Of a DNA stretch of 64,000 nt, positions 8,760-17,894 are shown piece after piece (position 1 is the first letter of the stretch; each line of letters begins with the position of its first letter). The translations under genes and the position numbers were made by a program. The DNA is from Frigidibacter albus. Its GTDB lineage: Bacteria > Pseudomonadota > Alphaproteobacteria > Rhodobacterales > Rhodobacteraceae. A model generated the notes under the pieces. That model did no database searches. It had not been told where the DNA came from and saw nothing but the letters and a program-made list of their open reading frames with translations. Location: positions 62,001 through 126,000 of the forward strand of contig NZ_JAAAUC010000012.1 of assembly GCF_009908165.1 (NCBI RefSeq), given 5' to 3'.

Positions 8760-10397
8760 TTATCGTAGCTCCAGCACCCGGTCCGCAGCGGCCGTCTCGA
8801 CCTGCCGGTGGGCGGCGATCACGATGGCGGCCCCGGGCAGCTCGGCGCGGATCCCGCGCAGCACCAGCGCGGCGGTGGCATCGTCCAGCCCCTCGGTCGG
8901 CTCGTCCAGCAGCAGCACCTGCGGGCGGCGCAGCAGGGCGCGGGCCAGCGCCAGCCGCCTTGCCTCGCCCCCCGAAACCCCCTCGCCGCGTGGGCCGATC
9001 CGGGCCGACAGGCCGCCCTTGGCGTGGATCACCCCGTCCAGCTGCACCGCCGCCAGCACCTGCCACAGCTGCGCGTCCCCGGCATCGATGGCAAGGCGCA
9101 GCGCCTCGGCCACGGTGCCTTCCATCAGCGTGCTGCGTTGCGGCAGCAGGGTCAGCACCCCGCGCAAGCTGGCCTCGGGCCAGTCCGCCACCGCCAACCC
9201 GCCAAGGCTGATCTGCCCCGCCGCCAGCGGATGCAGCCCGGCCACCGCCAGCAGCAGCGTCGATTTTCCCGAGCCGCTGGCGCCGGTGATCGCCACCGTC
9301 TCGCCCGCCGCAACGGTCAGCGACAGGCCGGACAGGACCGGCAGGCGGCTGCCGGGGCGGTGCAGCGTGGCATCGGCGACGCACAGGGAGGTGCCCTGCG
9401 GCACCTCCCCCGCGGGCGGCGCAGCCTGCGGCGCCAGATCGCGCGCCACCCGGCGGGCGGCATCGGCCATGCGTCCCAGATCGGCGGCCGCCCGGCGCAG
9501 CGGCATCAGCGTTTCGGCCAGCGCCAGCGCCGCGAAGAATCCAAGCGCCGCGAAGGCCGGCTCGAACAGCCCTGCCTGCACCAGCGTCATGCCGATCCCC
9601 AGCGCCCCGGCGGCCACGAGGCTCGCCAGCGCGGCCAGCGCCGCCCCGGTCCAGCGCTCGGCCCGGTCCAAGCGGCGGCGCAGGGCAAACCGCCGCGCCT
9701 CTGCCTCCATCGCCGCCCCGGCCTGCGCGGCCAGTTGGCCATAGACCGCAAGGTCGCGCCGGGCGCGGATCAGGTCGATCAGCCGGCTGCGAAAGGCCTG
9801 CGCCGCCGTCTCGGCCCGGCGCGACAGCGGCACCGCGACCACCGCCATCCGCCCGAAGATCAGCGCCGCGCCAAGCACATAGCCGCCGACCACCCAAAGC
9901 GCGACGCCCGGCGCCACCAGCAGCCACAGCGCCGCCAGCGCAAGTATCTGCGCCAGCGCCCCGGCGATCAGCGGCAGCACCAGCCGCAGCGGCACCCCGT
10001 CCAGTGCGTCGATATCCGCGGTCAGCCGGTTCAGCGCCTGCGCGCCGCGGATGCGGATCATCGCGCCATGGGGCGCGGCCAGATGCGCGGCCAGCACCCG
10101 CAGACGCAGGCTTTCCAGCGCGCGCAGGGTGGCGTCATGGGTCAGCACCCGCTCGCCATAGCGCGCCGCCGCCCGGCCAAGCGCCAGAAAGCGCACCATC
10201 GCCGAGGGGCGGAACACATCGAACACCGCGCCGGCGCCGGCCAGCCCGGCCGCCGCGGCGGCGGTGATGAACCAGCCCGAGAGGCCGAGCAGGGCCACGC
10301 CCATTACAAGCACGACGAGGCTCAGCGCCGCGCCGCGCAGCAGGGCGCTGCGCTGGTCGCGCAAGATCACCGCGAAGACTGTCCAAAGCGCGGTCAT
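8760..10397 (-). CDS. cydC: heme/thiol ABC exporter, CydC subunit
   Basis: 545 residues: six N-terminal membrane helices (about 18-300), then an ATPase domain with Walker A GASGSGKST at about 372-380, signature SGGEARR near 475 and Walker B/D-loop LLLDEPTEGLDD near 496. CydDC exports cysteine and glutathione, binds haem and is required to assemble cytochrome bd. Its ATG overlaps the cydD stop by 4 bp. The protein sits directly upstream of cydABX, so synthesis of the oxidase and its maturation factor is co-located. Confidence 0.95.
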   Translation of the reverse strand: MTALWTVFAVILRDQRSALLRGAALSLVVLVMGVALLGLSGWFITAAAAAGLAGAGAVFDVFRPSAMVRFLALGRAAARYGERVLTHDATLRALESLRLRVLAAHLAAPHGAMIRIRGAQALNRLTADIDALDGVPLRLVLPLIAGALAQILALAALWLLVAPGVALWVVGGYVLGAALIFGRMAVVAVPLSRRAETAAQAFRSRLIDLIRARRDLAVYGQLAAQAGAAMEAEARRFALRRRLDRAERWTGAALAALASLVAAGALGIGMTLVQAGLFEPAFAALGFFAALALAETLMPLRRAAADLGRMADAARRVARDLAPQAAPPAGEVPQGTSLCVADATLHRPGSRLPVLSGLSLTVAAGETVAITGASGSGKSTLLLAVAGLHPLAAGQISLGGLAVADWPEASLRGVLTLLPQRSTLMEGTVAEALRLAIDAGDAQLWQVLAAVQLDGVIHAKGGLSARIGPRGEGVSGGEARRLALARALLRRPQVLLLDEPTEGLDDATAALVLRGIRAELPGAAIVIAAHRQVETAAADRVLELR

Positions 10398-12064
10398 TGC
10401 GCGCCCCCGATCTCGATGATCCGGTCCATCCGCGCCGCAAGCTGCCGGTCATGCGTTGCCACGATCAGCGTCACCCCCCGCGCCGCCTGCGCCAGCAGCC
10501 CCTCGGTGACGATCCGCGCGGTGGCGGCATCCAGATCGGCGGTCGGCTCGTCGGCCAGGATCAGGTCCGGCGCACCATGGACGGCCCGCGCCAGCGTGAT
10601 CCGCCGCGCCTCGCCGCCCGACAGCCCACCGCCGGTTTCTCCCAGCCGGGTGGCGAGGCCCTGCGGCATCGCCGCCACCACCTCGCCCACCGCCGCCGTT
10701 GCCAGCGCGGCCCCCAGATCGCCGTCGCGCCCGAGGGTCAGGTTCTGGCGCAGGCTGCCCGACAGGAAATGCGGCGCCTGCGGCATCCAGCCAAGCCTCG
10801 CCCGCCAGCCATCGGCATTGCCCGCCGTCAGCCCCTGCCCCGCCACGACCACCTGCCCCGCCACCGGCAGCTCCAGCCCGGCCATCAGGCGCAGGGCCGA
10901 GGTCTTGCCCGTGCCGCTGGCCCCCACCAGCGCCACCCGCTCACCCGCCGCGATGCGGATGTCGGGCAGCGCCAGGCCCGCGGGGGTCTGGCATCCCAAG
11001 AGCGCAACGCTTGCCGGCCCCTCAAGCCGCATAGCGGTCCCTCCCGTGCCGGGCAGCTGCAGGCCGGGATCTGCGGCCCAGACCTCTACCTCCTCGATCA
11101 CCGCGGTGGCGGCGGCCTTGTCATGCCAGGCGGCGGACAGATCGCGCAGCGGCTGGTAGAACTCCGGTGCCAGCAGCAGCAGGAAGATCCCGGCCTCGGG
11201 GCTGATCGCCCCGCCCCAGGCGCCGAAGCTCAGCGCGCCGAGCAGCGAGAAGCCGACATAGACCGCGACCATCGCCACGCCGATCGCTGCAAACAGCTCC
11301 AGCACCGTCGAGGACAGGAAGGCCACCCGCAGCACCGCCATCGTGCGGGCGCGCAGGTCGCCGGCCTGCGCGGCGAAGCCCTCCTGCACCGCGGCCCCTG
11401 CCCCCAGCAGGCGGATGTCCACCAGCGCCGAGAGCCGCTCCACCAGAAAGTCGTTCAGCGTGCCGATCTCGGCCATCTGCCTTGCGCTGGCCTCCTTGGC
11501 AGCAAGGCCGATCAGCGCCATGAACACCGGGATCAGCGGGCCCGAGATCAGCAGCACCACGCCCACCGCCCAGGAGTGCCAGAAGGCCAGCGCGAGGATG
11601 ACCAGCGGCACCACCCGCACCCGCGCCATCGCCGGGGCATATCGGGTGACATAGGGGGCCAGCAGGTCGAGCTTTTCGCCGGCCAGCGCGGCGATGCTGC
11701 CGGCGCCGCCAAACGGGCTGTCCTCCGCGCGCCGCGCCTCGGCCGCCACGATCCGCGCCCGCGCCGCCGCGATCACCGCCTCTGCCGCCGCCTGCGCGCG
11801 GGCTTCGGCCAGCAGCCCCAGCCCGGCACGCAGCAGCCCAAGCCCGGCAAAGGCCAGCGCGGCCAGCAGCGGCGAGGCCGCCGCGCCGGTCAGCAGCGCG
11901 CCGAGGGCCAAAGCGACAACCCCGGCCTGCAGCGGCCAGAGCAGCGCGGCCAGCACCGACAGGCGGGCGGCGCGGCGCTGCAAGACGCCCCCGGGCGCCA
12001 GAAGATCGGTGGCGGCTTGGGTGGCGGCGGATTGGGGCTGGGTCTGGGCCAAGGTCTCTCTCAA
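10394..12064 (-). CDS. cydD: thiol reductant ABC exporter, CydD subunit
   Basis: 556 residues: membrane domain to about 320, Walker A GASGTGKT at 381-388, signature LSGGEA at 481-486 and Walker B LILADEPTADLD at 501-512. It forms the CydDC heterodimer with the next gene. It is the first gene of the cyd cluster. A near-consensus FNR box lies about 50 bp upstream, in the region shared with the divergent Rrf2 regulator. Confidence 0.95.
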   Translation of the reverse strand: MRETLAQTQPQSAATQAATDLLAPGGVLQRRAARLSVLAALLWPLQAGVVALALGALLTGAAASPLLAALAFAGLGLLRAGLGLLAEARAQAAAEAVIAAARARIVAAEARRAEDSPFGGAGSIAALAGEKLDLLAPYVTRYAPAMARVRVVPLVILALAFWHSWAVGVVLLISGPLIPVFMALIGLAAKEASARQMAEIGTLNDFLVERLSALVDIRLLGAGAAVQEGFAAQAGDLRARTMAVLRVAFLSSTVLELFAAIGVAMVAVYVGFSLLGALSFGAWGGAISPEAGIFLLLLAPEFYQPLRDLSAAWHDKAAATAVIEEVEVWAADPGLQLPGTGGTAMRLEGPASVALLGCQTPAGLALPDIRIAAGERVALVGASGTGKTSALRLMAGLELPVAGQVVVAGQGLTAGNADGWRARLGWMPQAPHFLSGSLRQNLTLGRDGDLGAALATAAVGEVVAAMPQGLATRLGETGGGLSGGEARRITLARAVHGAPDLILADEPTADLDAATARIVTEGLLAQAARGVTLIVATHDRQLAARMDRIIEIGGAQ

Positions 12065-12109
12065 ACTGATGCGTCAGATGTCAGTTAGAGGGAAATCGCC
12101 GCCACAGAT

Positions 12110-12123
12110 GTGATCTGGATCAA
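12110..12123. promoter_or_regulatory. near-consensus FNR box between cydD and the Rrf2 gene
   Basis: GTGAT-CTGG-ATCAA, one mismatch from TTGAT-N4-ATCAA. Its centre is 52 bp from the cydD start and 65 bp from the Rrf2 start. A second motif, the palindrome CTGA-TGCG-TCAG within ACTGA...TCAGT (12065-12085), lies between it and cydD and could be the Rrf2 operator (inference). Confidence 0.65.
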
Positions 12124-12181
12124 ATACAGAACGTTCCGCCGCGACTACGCCTGATTAACTGGCACGGAGGACAAGACTTTC

Positions 12182-12655
12182 ATGCGCCTGACCACCAAGA
12201 CCAACCTTGCAACCCGGGTGCTGATGGCCTGCGCCGCGAATGAGGGGCGCACGCTGCGCACCTCCGAGATCGCGGCGAAGTGCAATGCCTCGCTCAACCA
12301 TCTCCTGCAGATCGTCAATGCGCTGCAAGCGGGCGGCTTCGTCGAAACCCTGCGCGGGCGCAGCGGCGGCTTGCGGCTGGCCCGCGCCCCGGGCCAGATC
12401 TCGATCGGCGCGGTGTTCCGGCTGTTCGAGGCCGGCCTGCCCTTTGCCGAATGCTTCGATCCCGAAACCAACACCTGCCCGCTGTCATCGGTCTGCCGTT
12501 TGCGCAGCTTCATCACCCGCGCGCTGGAGGCGTTCTATCACGAGATGGACATGGTCACGCTGGCCGATCTCGTGAAGGGCAATTGCGGGCTGATCGCGCT
12601 GCTGGAGGTGCCGGACGCCCTGCGCCGCGATTGTCCACAAAGCGCGCCCGCCTGA
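12182..12655 (+). CDS. Rrf2 family transcriptional regulator, NsrR-like
   Basis: 157 residues. An N-terminal winged helix-turn-helix (MRLTTKTNLATRVLMACA start; LNHLLQIVNALQAGGFVETL recognition region, then RGRSGGLRLAR wing) is followed by three cysteines at 91, 99 and 105 (ECFDPETNTCPLSSVCRL). That pattern holds an Fe-S cluster in NsrR, the nitric-oxide-sensing repressor. Divergent to cydDC-cydABX with an FNR-like box between, it probably adjusts bd oxidase or NO-response genes to NO or Fe-S status; the target is inferred. Its stop codon forms the 3-nt loop of a terminator hairpin. Confidence 0.85.
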   Translation: MRLTTKTNLATRVLMACAANEGRTLRTSEIAAKCNASLNHLLQIVNALQAGGFVETLRGRSGGLRLARAPGQISIGAVFRLFEAGLPFAECFDPETNTCPLSSVCRLRSFITRALEAFYHEMDMVTLADLVKGNCGLIALLEVPDALRRDCPQSAPA

Positions 12656-14008
12656 GGCGGGCGCGGTCAGGCTCAGCTTGTTCCTCACATGCCGCAGGAC
12701 CATCTGCCGGGCACGTCTTCCGCCGATCAGCGGGCGGGCGGGCGCCGCGGCGGAACCGGGCATCGACAGACCCGGACACAGCGCCAGGATCTCTTTCGCG
12801 CTCTGAAACCCCAGCGCGCGCCGGGCCCGCGGGCCGATGAACAGCGATTCCGCCTCGAGGCCGTTGGCCAGCACGATCTCATGCGCGTCCAGCAACAGGT
12901 GGTGATAGGTCACCCCGCCCGGCGGGTGCATGATGCCGACGCCGGGGAGATCCGTCAGGTGCTTGGCCGCGACCAGCACCTCGGCCGCGCCGAACATCCG
13001 GCGCGCGATGGGGGAGCGGGCCAGCAGCCGGTGCTGCGGCGAGACCAGCAGCTCCGCCGCCGGAAGGCCCACCCCAAGTGCGCCTACGGCGATGCGGATC
13101 GGGGCCAGCTCGGGCCTTTGGGCAAGCTCGCCCGCCGTCAGACGCCGCGAGGCGATCCAGCGGATCGGGCGGGCGCCGTGATCCCGCGTGAGCACCAGAT
13201 CGCCCCGCGCCAGATCCTCGACCGGCACCGGGCTCTCTGCGGTCTCGATCAGGGTGCCGCTGGCGAAACAGACCACCTGCGCCGTCAGCGAGATGTCATC
13301 GATCCAGACCTCGCCGGTATTGCCGCCCGTGCGCCCGGCGAAGCTGAACCCCCAATCGGTCTGATCGGCCGCCTCGAGCCCGGACTGCTCGCCCACCGAC
13401 GGGATCTGCGCTGCAAGATCGACATCGGCGAGGTGGACGGTGACCAGCCCCGCCTCGCCCACCGAGACGGTCATGGTGCTGACCCCGTGGTTCACCAGCT
13501 GGTTCGAACAGGCCGAGGCCAGCACCTCACCGTTCCAGACGATCTCAAGGGTCTCGCTGATCGGCACCACGCGGATGGACAGGCCCTCGCTGACGCCCTG
13601 CTCCAGCGCGCCCTGCGCCGGCGTGCTCACTCCGTCGCCGCGCCCGGGCAGCGTGGAGGTCGCGCCGAAGTTGAACGAGAAGCCGTCAATCTCAAGGTTG
13701 CCGGTGCTGCCGCCGGCGATGGCGATCATGTCCACGATCGCGGTCATGGAGAAGCTGGTGGCGGCATAGGGGGAAGGCTCGCCCCCGACACTGTCGAAGG
13801 TCTCATCCGCGAATTAGACGAAGCCGCCGACCTGGGTGCCGTCATAAAGCACAAGCTCCTGATCGGCATCATTGTCATGGGTAGCGTCGCGGATCTGGGT
13901 GGAGGTGCCGTTGCTGGGGCCAGTCCCGGGCCGCAGGGTCACGGTGAGCGAGCCGCTGAGGCTTTCCGACCCGTCGAAATTGTTCTGATAGGTGATCGTT
14001 TTCGCCAT
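12485..14008 (-). pseudogene. Hint-domain (hedgehog/intein-type) protein, interrupted by an in-frame stop
   Basis: Reading from ATG 14008 (MAKTITYQNNFDGSESLSGS) the frame runs 64 codons to TAA at 13816-13814, then continues in the same frame without another stop to 12485. The junction reads DGTQVGGFV-stop-FADETFDSVGG. The downstream part has an extracellular beta-sandwich-like segment, then a Hint domain starting VVCFASGTLIETAESPVPVE with the nucleophilic cysteine. Rhodobacterales carry many such secreted Hint proteins. One nonsense change is the simplest explanation. Internal ATG 13747 could give a truncated product. The 3' end also looks abnormal: the frame runs through a terminator hairpin and 170 bp antisense into the Rrf2 gene. 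Confidence 0.75.
12644..12664. terminator. terminator hairpin whose loop is the Rrf2 stop codon
   Basis: Perfect arms GCGCCCGCC (12644-12652) and GGCGGGCGC (12656-12664) enclose TGA, the stop of the Rrf2 gene. It lies between convergent genes and could act both ways. There is no U-run. Confidence 0.6.
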
Positions 14009-14112
14009 CTGCCGCCAGCCTGCACGGGATCCACGCGCCCTTATGGCGCGCAGACGGTGAAAAGGCCGATAACGGCGTTGGATGCGGCGCGGCTGGCCGG
14101 CGGGCTGGCGGC

Positions 14113-16515
14113 TCAGACCGGGGTGGCGGGCGCGCCTTCCGTCCCGGATTGGCCCGACTCGTCGACCGCCGGCCGGCCAGGAGCTGCCGCGTTGCGCAGC
14201 CACAGGTCGCGCTGCGGGAACGGGATCTCGATGCCTTCGGCGCGAAAGCGCTCGGCAATCGTGTGGTTCATGTCCGATTTCACCGAAATGCCGAAGTTGA
14301 TGTCCGACAGCACCGCGCGGATCTCGAAATCCATCGAATCCGCGCCGAAGCCGATGAAGAACACCCTGGGCTCCGGCGCCAGCATCACCAGCGGGTGCTC
14401 GATCACGATCTCCATCAGCACCCGCTCGACCAGCCGCGTATCGGTTCCATAGGCCACGCCCACCGGCACGATGATGCGGCCCTGCATGTTGAAGCGGGTC
14501 CAGTTGGTCACCGGGTTGGCGATCAGGTCGGCATTGGGCACGATCACGTCGGTGCGGTCGAAGGTCTCGATCCTTGTCGCGCGCACGGAAATGGCGCGCA
14601 CGATGCCCTGCTGGCCGCCGACCTCGATCCAGTCGCCTTCGGAAATCGGCCGCTCGATCAGCAGGATGATGCCCGACACGAAGTTCTGCACGATGGTCTG
14701 CAGGCCAAAGCCGATGCCGACCGACAACGCCCCCGCGACGATGGCGAGCGAGGACAGGTCGATCCCCGCCGCGGTGATGGCCAGCACCGCGGCAAGGAAC
14801 ACGCCCAGGTAGCCAAGGCCCGAGACGATGGCGGTCTGCCCGCCCTTGTCGAGCTTGGTCTTGGGCAGGATCGTGCTGCGCATCGCGCCCTGCACCATCC
14901 TGGTGATCATGTAGCCAAGCGCGAAGACCACGGCAAAGGTCACCAGCACCCCGGGCGAAAGGCGGATGCCGCCCATGTCGAAGCCGGTCTGCACCCGGGT
15001 CCAGGCCTCGGCCAGATCGGTGCGCCGCGCGCCCCAGATCAGCGCCAGCACCGGCAGTGCGGCCAGCAGCAGGAAGAAGCCCGCCAGCACCGGCACCAGG
15101 GCCTCTTCCGCCCGCTCATCGGCGGTGACGAGGCCGTAGATATCGGTCGCCACCCGTTGCAGCAGCAGCAACATCCCCAGCAGCGCCAGCGAGACGGTGG
15201 TGGACCATGTCAGCGCATTGCCCGCCTCGACATAGCCGACGCCGCCCAGCAAGGGGCCCGCGATGGACACCGCCGCGGTCAGCCCGCCGATCAGCCCGAT
15301 GATCTGCGCCCGCGTGCCCCGCGCCTCGACATCCGCCGCCTCGGTCCGGGAATGGGCCAGCATCAGCTGCCCCAGCCGGAACAGCGAGGCCCCCGCCGCC
15401 GCCTGCAGCAGGAACGACACCAGCGCCTGCGTCGGCGCCGCGGCCTCTCCCAGCAGCACCCGGCGCCAGAATTCAAGCGCCAGCAGCAGCCCCAGGAAGG
15501 CCACATGCACCCGGCCCTCGCGCTGGCGCTCGGCCGGCAGGGCGAAGGGCGGCGCGATGTCGGGCGCGGCGGGGAAGACCCAGCCCCCCAGCCAGCGCGC
15601 GATGAACAGCGGCGCCGTCAGGATCGGCAGCGCCGCGATGCCGGCACCGCCGCCGGTGTCCAGCATCCCCGTCGCGCCAAGCGCCAGCGAGATCAGCAAG
15701 GTGCCCGTCACCGGCAGCAGGATCTGCCCGAAGGACACCGCCACCTCGGCCAGCCTGCGGCTGCGGGGCCGCGAGGAGCGGCGCAGGCGGCGGGTCAGCC
15801 AGGCGATCCAGCCACCGCCGCGCCACAGCAACACCACCGCCGCCAGCAGGCACAGCCCGATCACCGGCAGGTTGCTGGTCAGCGTGGCGCGGTTGCGCGC
15901 GCTGGCCCAGGCGACGGTCAGGTCGGCGCCGATATCGGCAAAGGCGGCGGTGGCGCCCGACAGCGCCGCGGGCCAGTTGGCCGGGTTCAGCGGGGCCGGC
16001 GCGGTGGTCAGCAGCGCCGCGGTCTGGCGCTCGCGCAGCAGCCGGTCGATCTCGCGCACGATGCCATCGGCGCGGCTATGCGCTTCGACCGCGGCGATGC
16101 CCGGCGCCTGCAGCTCTGCCACCTGCGCGCCAAGATCGGCGCGGCGGGCGGCGATGTCGGCGGGCTCGGTGGTCCCCTCGGCGGGCGCGGGGCCAAGCGC
16201 CTCGACCTGGCTGCGCAGGGTGTTCAGGCGCAGGGTGTCGATGTTCTGCGCCGCCACGAAGCGGTCGCGCCAGGTGACGATCTCGGCGCGCAGCCCCTCG
16301 ATGGCCCGATCCGAGGCGCGCCCCGCCGCCAGCGCCTGTTCGGCGCGGGTGGCGACCTCCTCCCAGGCGGCATAATCAGGCGCCTCGGAGGTCTGCGCGT
16401 GGGCGGCGCCCGGCCCGAAGACTGCCGTCAGCACGGGCAGGGCCAGCGCCAGCATCACCGCCAGCGCGAGGATCTTCAGGCGGCCGAGCCTCCGCGCCAA
16501 CATCTGCAGGCTCAC
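14113..16515 (-). CDS. large MscS-family mechanosensitive channel with DUF3772 domain
   Basis: 800 residues. A signal-peptide-like start (VMLALALPVLTAV...AHAQ) is followed by a periplasmic coiled-coil domain of the DUF3772 type (about 45-200), about ten membrane helices, and a C-terminal MscS domain. In that domain the pore helix reads GALSVGIGFGLQTIVQNFVS and the beta domain GDWIEVGGQQGIVRAISVRATRIETFDRTDVIVPNADLI. Such channels open under hypo-osmotic membrane tension to release solutes. Its start overlaps the cysK stop by 4 bp, so it is likely expressed with the cysK group. Confidence 0.93.
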   Translation of the reverse strand: MSLQMLARRLGRLKILALAVMLALALPVLTAVFGPGAAHAQTSEAPDYAAWEEVATRAEQALAAGRASDRAIEGLRAEIVTWRDRFVAAQNIDTLRLNTLRSQVEALGPAPAEGTTEPADIAARRADLGAQVAELQAPGIAAVEAHSRADGIVREIDRLLRERQTAALLTTAPAPLNPANWPAALSGATAAFADIGADLTVAWASARNRATLTSNLPVIGLCLLAAVVLLWRGGGWIAWLTRRLRRSSRPRSRRLAEVAVSFGQILLPVTGTLLISLALGATGMLDTGGGAGIAALPILTAPLFIARWLGGWVFPAAPDIAPPFALPAERQREGRVHVAFLGLLLALEFWRRVLLGEAAAPTQALVSFLLQAAAGASLFRLGQLMLAHSRTEAADVEARGTRAQIIGLIGGLTAAVSIAGPLLGGVGYVEAGNALTWSTTVSLALLGMLLLLQRVATDIYGLVTADERAEEALVPVLAGFFLLLAALPVLALIWGARRTDLAEAWTRVQTGFDMGGIRLSPGVLVTFAVVFALGYMITRMVQGAMRSTILPKTKLDKGGQTAIVSGLGYLGVFLAAVLAITAAGIDLSSLAIVAGALSVGIGFGLQTIVQNFVSGIILLIERPISEGDWIEVGGQQGIVRAISVRATRIETFDRTDVIVPNADLIANPVTNWTRFNMQGRIIVPVGVAYGTDTRLVERVLMEIVIEHPLVMLAPEPRVFFIGFGADSMDFEIRAVLSDINFGISVKSDMNHTIAERFRAEGIEIPFPQRDLWLRNAAAPGRPAVDESGQSGTEGAPATPV

Positions 16516-17543
16516 CCCTCATACACCTCGGGCAGATCGGCGGGCCCGCGGTCCAGCCAATGCGGCACAGGCAGGCCCTTGGATTTCAGGAAGTCGGGGT
16601 TGAACAGCTTGGACTGGTAGCGGGTGCCGTAGTCGCACAGCACCGTGACGATGGTATGCCCCGGCCCCATTTCCTGCGCCATCCGCATCGCGCCGGCGAT
16701 GTTGATGCCGGACGATCCGCCAAGGCACAGCCCTTCCTCCCAGAGAAGGTCGAACACCAGCGGCAGCGCCTCGGCATCGGGGATGCGGAAGCTCATGTCC
16801 GGGGACAGGCCTTCGAGGTTGGCGGTGATCCGGCCCTGCCCGATGCCCTCGGTGATCGACGAGCCTTCGGATTTCAGCTCTCCGGTCGTGTAGAAGCTGT
16901 GCAGCGCCGCGCCTTCGGGATCCGCCAGCGCGACCTTCACGCCCTTGGGCTGCAGCGCCATCGCCACGCCGGCAAGGGTGCCGCCAGAGCCGACGGCGCA
17001 GATGAAGCCATCGACGCGGCCGCCGGTCTGCTCCCAAATCTCGGGGCCGGTGGTTTCGACATGCGCCTGCCGGTTGGCCACGTTGTCGAACTGGTTTGCC
17101 CAGATCGCGCCGCGGGGTTCGGTCCTTGCCAGCGCCTCGGCGAGGCGGCCCGAATAGCGGACATAGTTGTTGGGGTTGGAATAGGGCGCGGCAGGCACCT
17201 GCACCAGCTCGGCGCCCGCAAGGCGCAGCATGTCCTTCTTTTCCTGGCTCTGGGTCTCGGGGATCACGATCACGGTGCGAAAGCCCATGCTGGCGCCGAC
17301 CAGCGCGAGGCCGATGCCGGTATTGCCGGCGGTGCCCTCGACAATGGTGCCGCCCGGTTGCAGCAGCCCGCGGGCCACCGCATCGCGGATGATGAACAGC
17401 GCAGCGCGGTCCTTGACCGACTGGCCGGGGTTCATGAACTCGGCCTTGCCAAGGATCTCGCAGCCGGTGATCTCGCTGGCCTTCTTCAGGCGGATCAGCG
17501 GGGTATGACCGACCGTCGCGGCCAGATCGGGACAGATGCGCAT
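16512..17543 (-). CDS. cysK: cysteine synthase (O-acetylserine sulfhydrylase)
   Basis: 343 residues. PLP lysine at about 44 in NPGQSVKDRAALF; the TAGNTG loop (EGTAGNTGIGLALVGASMGF) binds substrate; GSGGT binds the phosphate. It makes cysteine from O-acetylserine and sulfide. In Rhodobacter sphaeroides a cysK gene lies next to trgAB and contributes to high-level tellurite resistance, and the same order is seen here. GGAGG lies 7 nt before the ATG. It overlaps the mscS start. A separate promoter is proposed at 17571-17599. Confidence 0.95.
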   Translation of the reverse strand: MRICPDLAATVGHTPLIRLKKASEITGCEILGKAEFMNPGQSVKDRAALFIIRDAVARGLLQPGGTIVEGTAGNTGIGLALVGASMGFRTVIVIPETQSQEKKDMLRLAGAELVQVPAAPYSNPNNYVRYSGRLAEALARTEPRGAIWANQFDNVANRQAHVETTGPEIWEQTGGRVDGFICAVGSGGTLAGVAMALQPKGVKVALADPEGAALHSFYTTGELKSEGSSITEGIGQGRITANLEGLSPDMSFRIPDAEALPLVFDLLWEEGLCLGGSSGINIAGAMRMAQEMGPGHTIVTVLCDYGTRYQSKLFNPDFLKSKGLPVPHWLDRGPADLPEVYEG

Positions 17544-17570
17544 GACAAAGCCTCCCTGTTCGTGCCGCCC

Positions 17571-17599
17571 TTTCTATGCCGGGCCGGGCGGGGTCTCAA
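17571..17599 (-). promoter_or_regulatory. candidate sigma70 promoter of cysK
   Basis: On the - strand TTGAGA (17599-17594), 17-nt spacer, TAGAAA (17576-17571), about 28 nt before the cysK start codon. Confidence 0.5.
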
Positions 17600-17894
17600 G
17601 CCCGGTCGTGGCTTTGTGAGAAGCGAGCAGGTGTTACACGGACAGAGGGCAGCGCCCGTCCGCCGGGTGGACGAGCAACGCCAGTTCCAGGCGCTTTATG
17701 GTGCGGATTACCTCCACCGTCGTTCTGCGCGGAACGGGTGGGAGCGCCCGCCCGGGGGGGTGATGAGCGACAAGAAATCTTCCAGTGGAAGATTTCCGCG
17801 AAGAACGCCCGCCCCGTGGGCGGGCCGGGAGGCGGGCGCTGCCCGGCGGCGCCAAGGCGCCTTGTTCCGGGCAAGAAAGGAGGTCAGCAGATCG
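17600..17894. other. gene-free intergenic stretch with palindromes between trgB and cysK
   Basis: About 295 bases without a credible ORF. It holds a perfect inverted repeat, GAAATCTTCCA-G-TGGAAGATTTC (17774-17796). GC hairpins follow: GCCCGCCC/GGGCGGGC near 17808-17826 and GGCGCC-AA-GGCGCC near 17853. The AT-rich palindrome stands out against its surroundings. No copy of it was seen elsewhere in the window. Confidence 0.5.

Noticed and set aside
14149-16620. 823-residue + strand ORF antisense to the MscS gene
   Set aside because: Composition is a reverse-frame shadow of a GC-rich gene (runs of His/Gln/Arg/Ala). The - strand frame has clear channel motifs.
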